From assembly GCA_014380705.1 (NCBI GenBank), contig JACMJI010000438.1, positions 1 through 6,072 on the forward strand: 6,072 bases of DNA, read 5' to 3'. The translations under genes and the position numbers were made by a program. This DNA is from Gorillibacterium sp. (GTDB lineage: Bacteria; Bacillota; Bacilli; Paenibacillales; NBRC-103111). Positions within the stretch are counted from its first letter, which is position 1, and each line of letters opens with the position of its first letter. The notes under the pieces are model-generated. The model searched no databases and had not been told where the DNA came from. It saw only the letters and a list, made by a program, of their open reading frames with translations. Shown one piece after another: positions 5,540 through 6,072 of this stretch.

Positions 5540-6072
5540 TAAGCTCCGCAGGCGAGCCATAACTTTTTCTTTACCTAGTAAAGAAATGGTGTCGTTAAGG
5601 TCGCGTCCATGCATTTGACCTGTGACTGCTACTCGGGAGGTCATAAACAAAGGCTTGCCTTTAAAGCCCGTTTCAGCCTGTACTCGCTTGACCATAGCCT
5701 TTACACCTTCTGGTGTGAAATCATCATTAGCCTCAGCTTGCGCGAGCAAGCTTTGTAGAACGGGGCCGGCTGATTCTTCAGCTAGCAGCGCGCGACATTC
5801 ATCATCAAAGGTCAACCCTTCACGGAAAAACAGTTCTGTAAGTTCAACAATTTCTGCAGCATGGCTCATTTGCTCTTGGTAAAGAGCAACGAGTCGATCA
5901 GCCCAAGCTCTGGTTTCATCATCCAGTTCAGCCGGGAGACGATCCGCTTTCTGCAGAAAAGGAATAGCCAGATCAGCTACACGAGCAGGATCTGCCTTTT
6001 TCATGTATTGGTTGCTCATCCAGTTCAGCTTCTCTGTATCGAAAACAGCTGGGCTTTTGGATACTCGATCGA
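5531..6072 (-). CDS. gltX: Glutamyl-tRNA synthetase, C-terminal part (5' end outside the window)
   Basis: Class I synthetase that charges tRNA-Glu; in most Firmicutes it also mischarges tRNA-Gln, which is then amidated by GatCAB (family knowledge). The open frame runs to the window edge: 179 residues are visible of about 485. It starts in DRVSKSPAVFDTEKLNWM, the stretch just after the KMSKS-type loop that joins the catalytic domain to the anticodon-binding domain. The rest is the helical C-terminal anticodon-binding domain, ending RLRSLLS and TAG at 5531-5533. Internal methionines such as the one at 6019 are not starts, because the family sequence continues upstream of them in frame. The catalytic HIGH motif lies beyond the window. 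The last two sense codons double as the -35 box of the next operon. Confidence 0.96.
   Translation of the reverse strand, partial: DRVSKSPAVFDTEKLNWMSNQYMKKADPARVADLAIPFLQKADRLPAELDDETRAWADRLVALYQEQMSHAAEIVELTELFFREGLTFDDECRALLAEESAGPVLQSLLAQAEANDDFTPEGVKAMVKRVQAETGFKGKPLFMTSRVAVTGQMHGRDLNDTISLLGKEKVMARLRSLLS

Noticed and set aside
5224..5562. 112-codon plus-strand ORF opposite the T-box leader
   Set aside because: It runs antisense to a fully structured riboswitch and the end of gltX, its translation shows no recognisable domain, and no Shine-Dalgarno or promoter supports it.
5622..5882. 86-codon plus-strand ORF opposite gltX
   Set aside because: It is a Ser/Ala-rich antisense translation of the helical anticodon-binding domain without start signals.
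1..6072. Mobile element, CRISPR array, defence system or toxin-antitoxin pair
   Set aside because: No transposase, spaced direct repeats, integrase or foreign-looking gene is seen. The window is a conserved core locus with family-typical gene lengths and order.

Overview
The window is a chromosomal housekeeping locus from a low-to-moderate GC, spore-forming Firmicute, most likely a Paenibacillus or close relative. This rests on gene order (gltX, cysE, cysS, mrnC, rlmB, rae1/yacP, sigH, rpmG, as in Bacillus subtilis), strong GGAGG-type Shine-Dalgarno sites, the sporulation sigma factor SigH and a T-box riboswitch. Genus is inferred from protein character and was not checked by search. Every real gene lies on the minus strand, so transcription runs from high to low coordinates.

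Layout in the direction of transcription. (1) 6072-5531: 3' end of gltX (glutamyl-tRNA synthetase), its 5' part lying outside the window. (2) 5539-5145: a sigma-A-type promoter whose -35 box is the last two sense codons of gltX, followed by a complete cysteine T-box leader. Stem I carries a UGC specifier, the T-box bulge reads UGGA, which matches the U73 discriminator of tRNA-Cys, and antiterminator and terminator share one strand. (3) 5084-1285: a tightly packed run of cysE, cysS, mrnC, rlmB and rae1 with gaps of 39 nt or less and a 20-nt cysE/cysS overlap. No internal terminator was found. (4) 1284-1132: intergenic region with a good sigma-A promoter for sigH. (5) 1131-441: sigH with an intrinsic terminator that begins in its stop codon. 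(6) 440-138: non-coding region with the rpmG promoter and leader and a doubtful 14-codon ORF ending in a hairpin. (7) 137-1: rpmG (zinc-ribbon ribosomal protein L33), cut off by the window edge; secE and nusG would be expected next.

The genes share a theme. CysE makes O-acetylserine for cysteine synthesis and CysS charges tRNA-Cys; both sit behind a switch that senses uncharged tRNA-Cys. The co-transcribed MrnC and RlmB mature and modify 23S rRNA, Rae1 cleaves mRNA in the ribosomal A site, and L33 is a 50S protein. SigH links the locus to the transition state and early sporulation. I see no mobile element, CRISPR array, tRNA, rRNA gene or sign of recent transfer. I found no undescribed system. 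The points most worth checking are the reach of the cysteine switch over the ribosome-maturation genes and the small hairpin-terminated ORF between sigH and rpmG.
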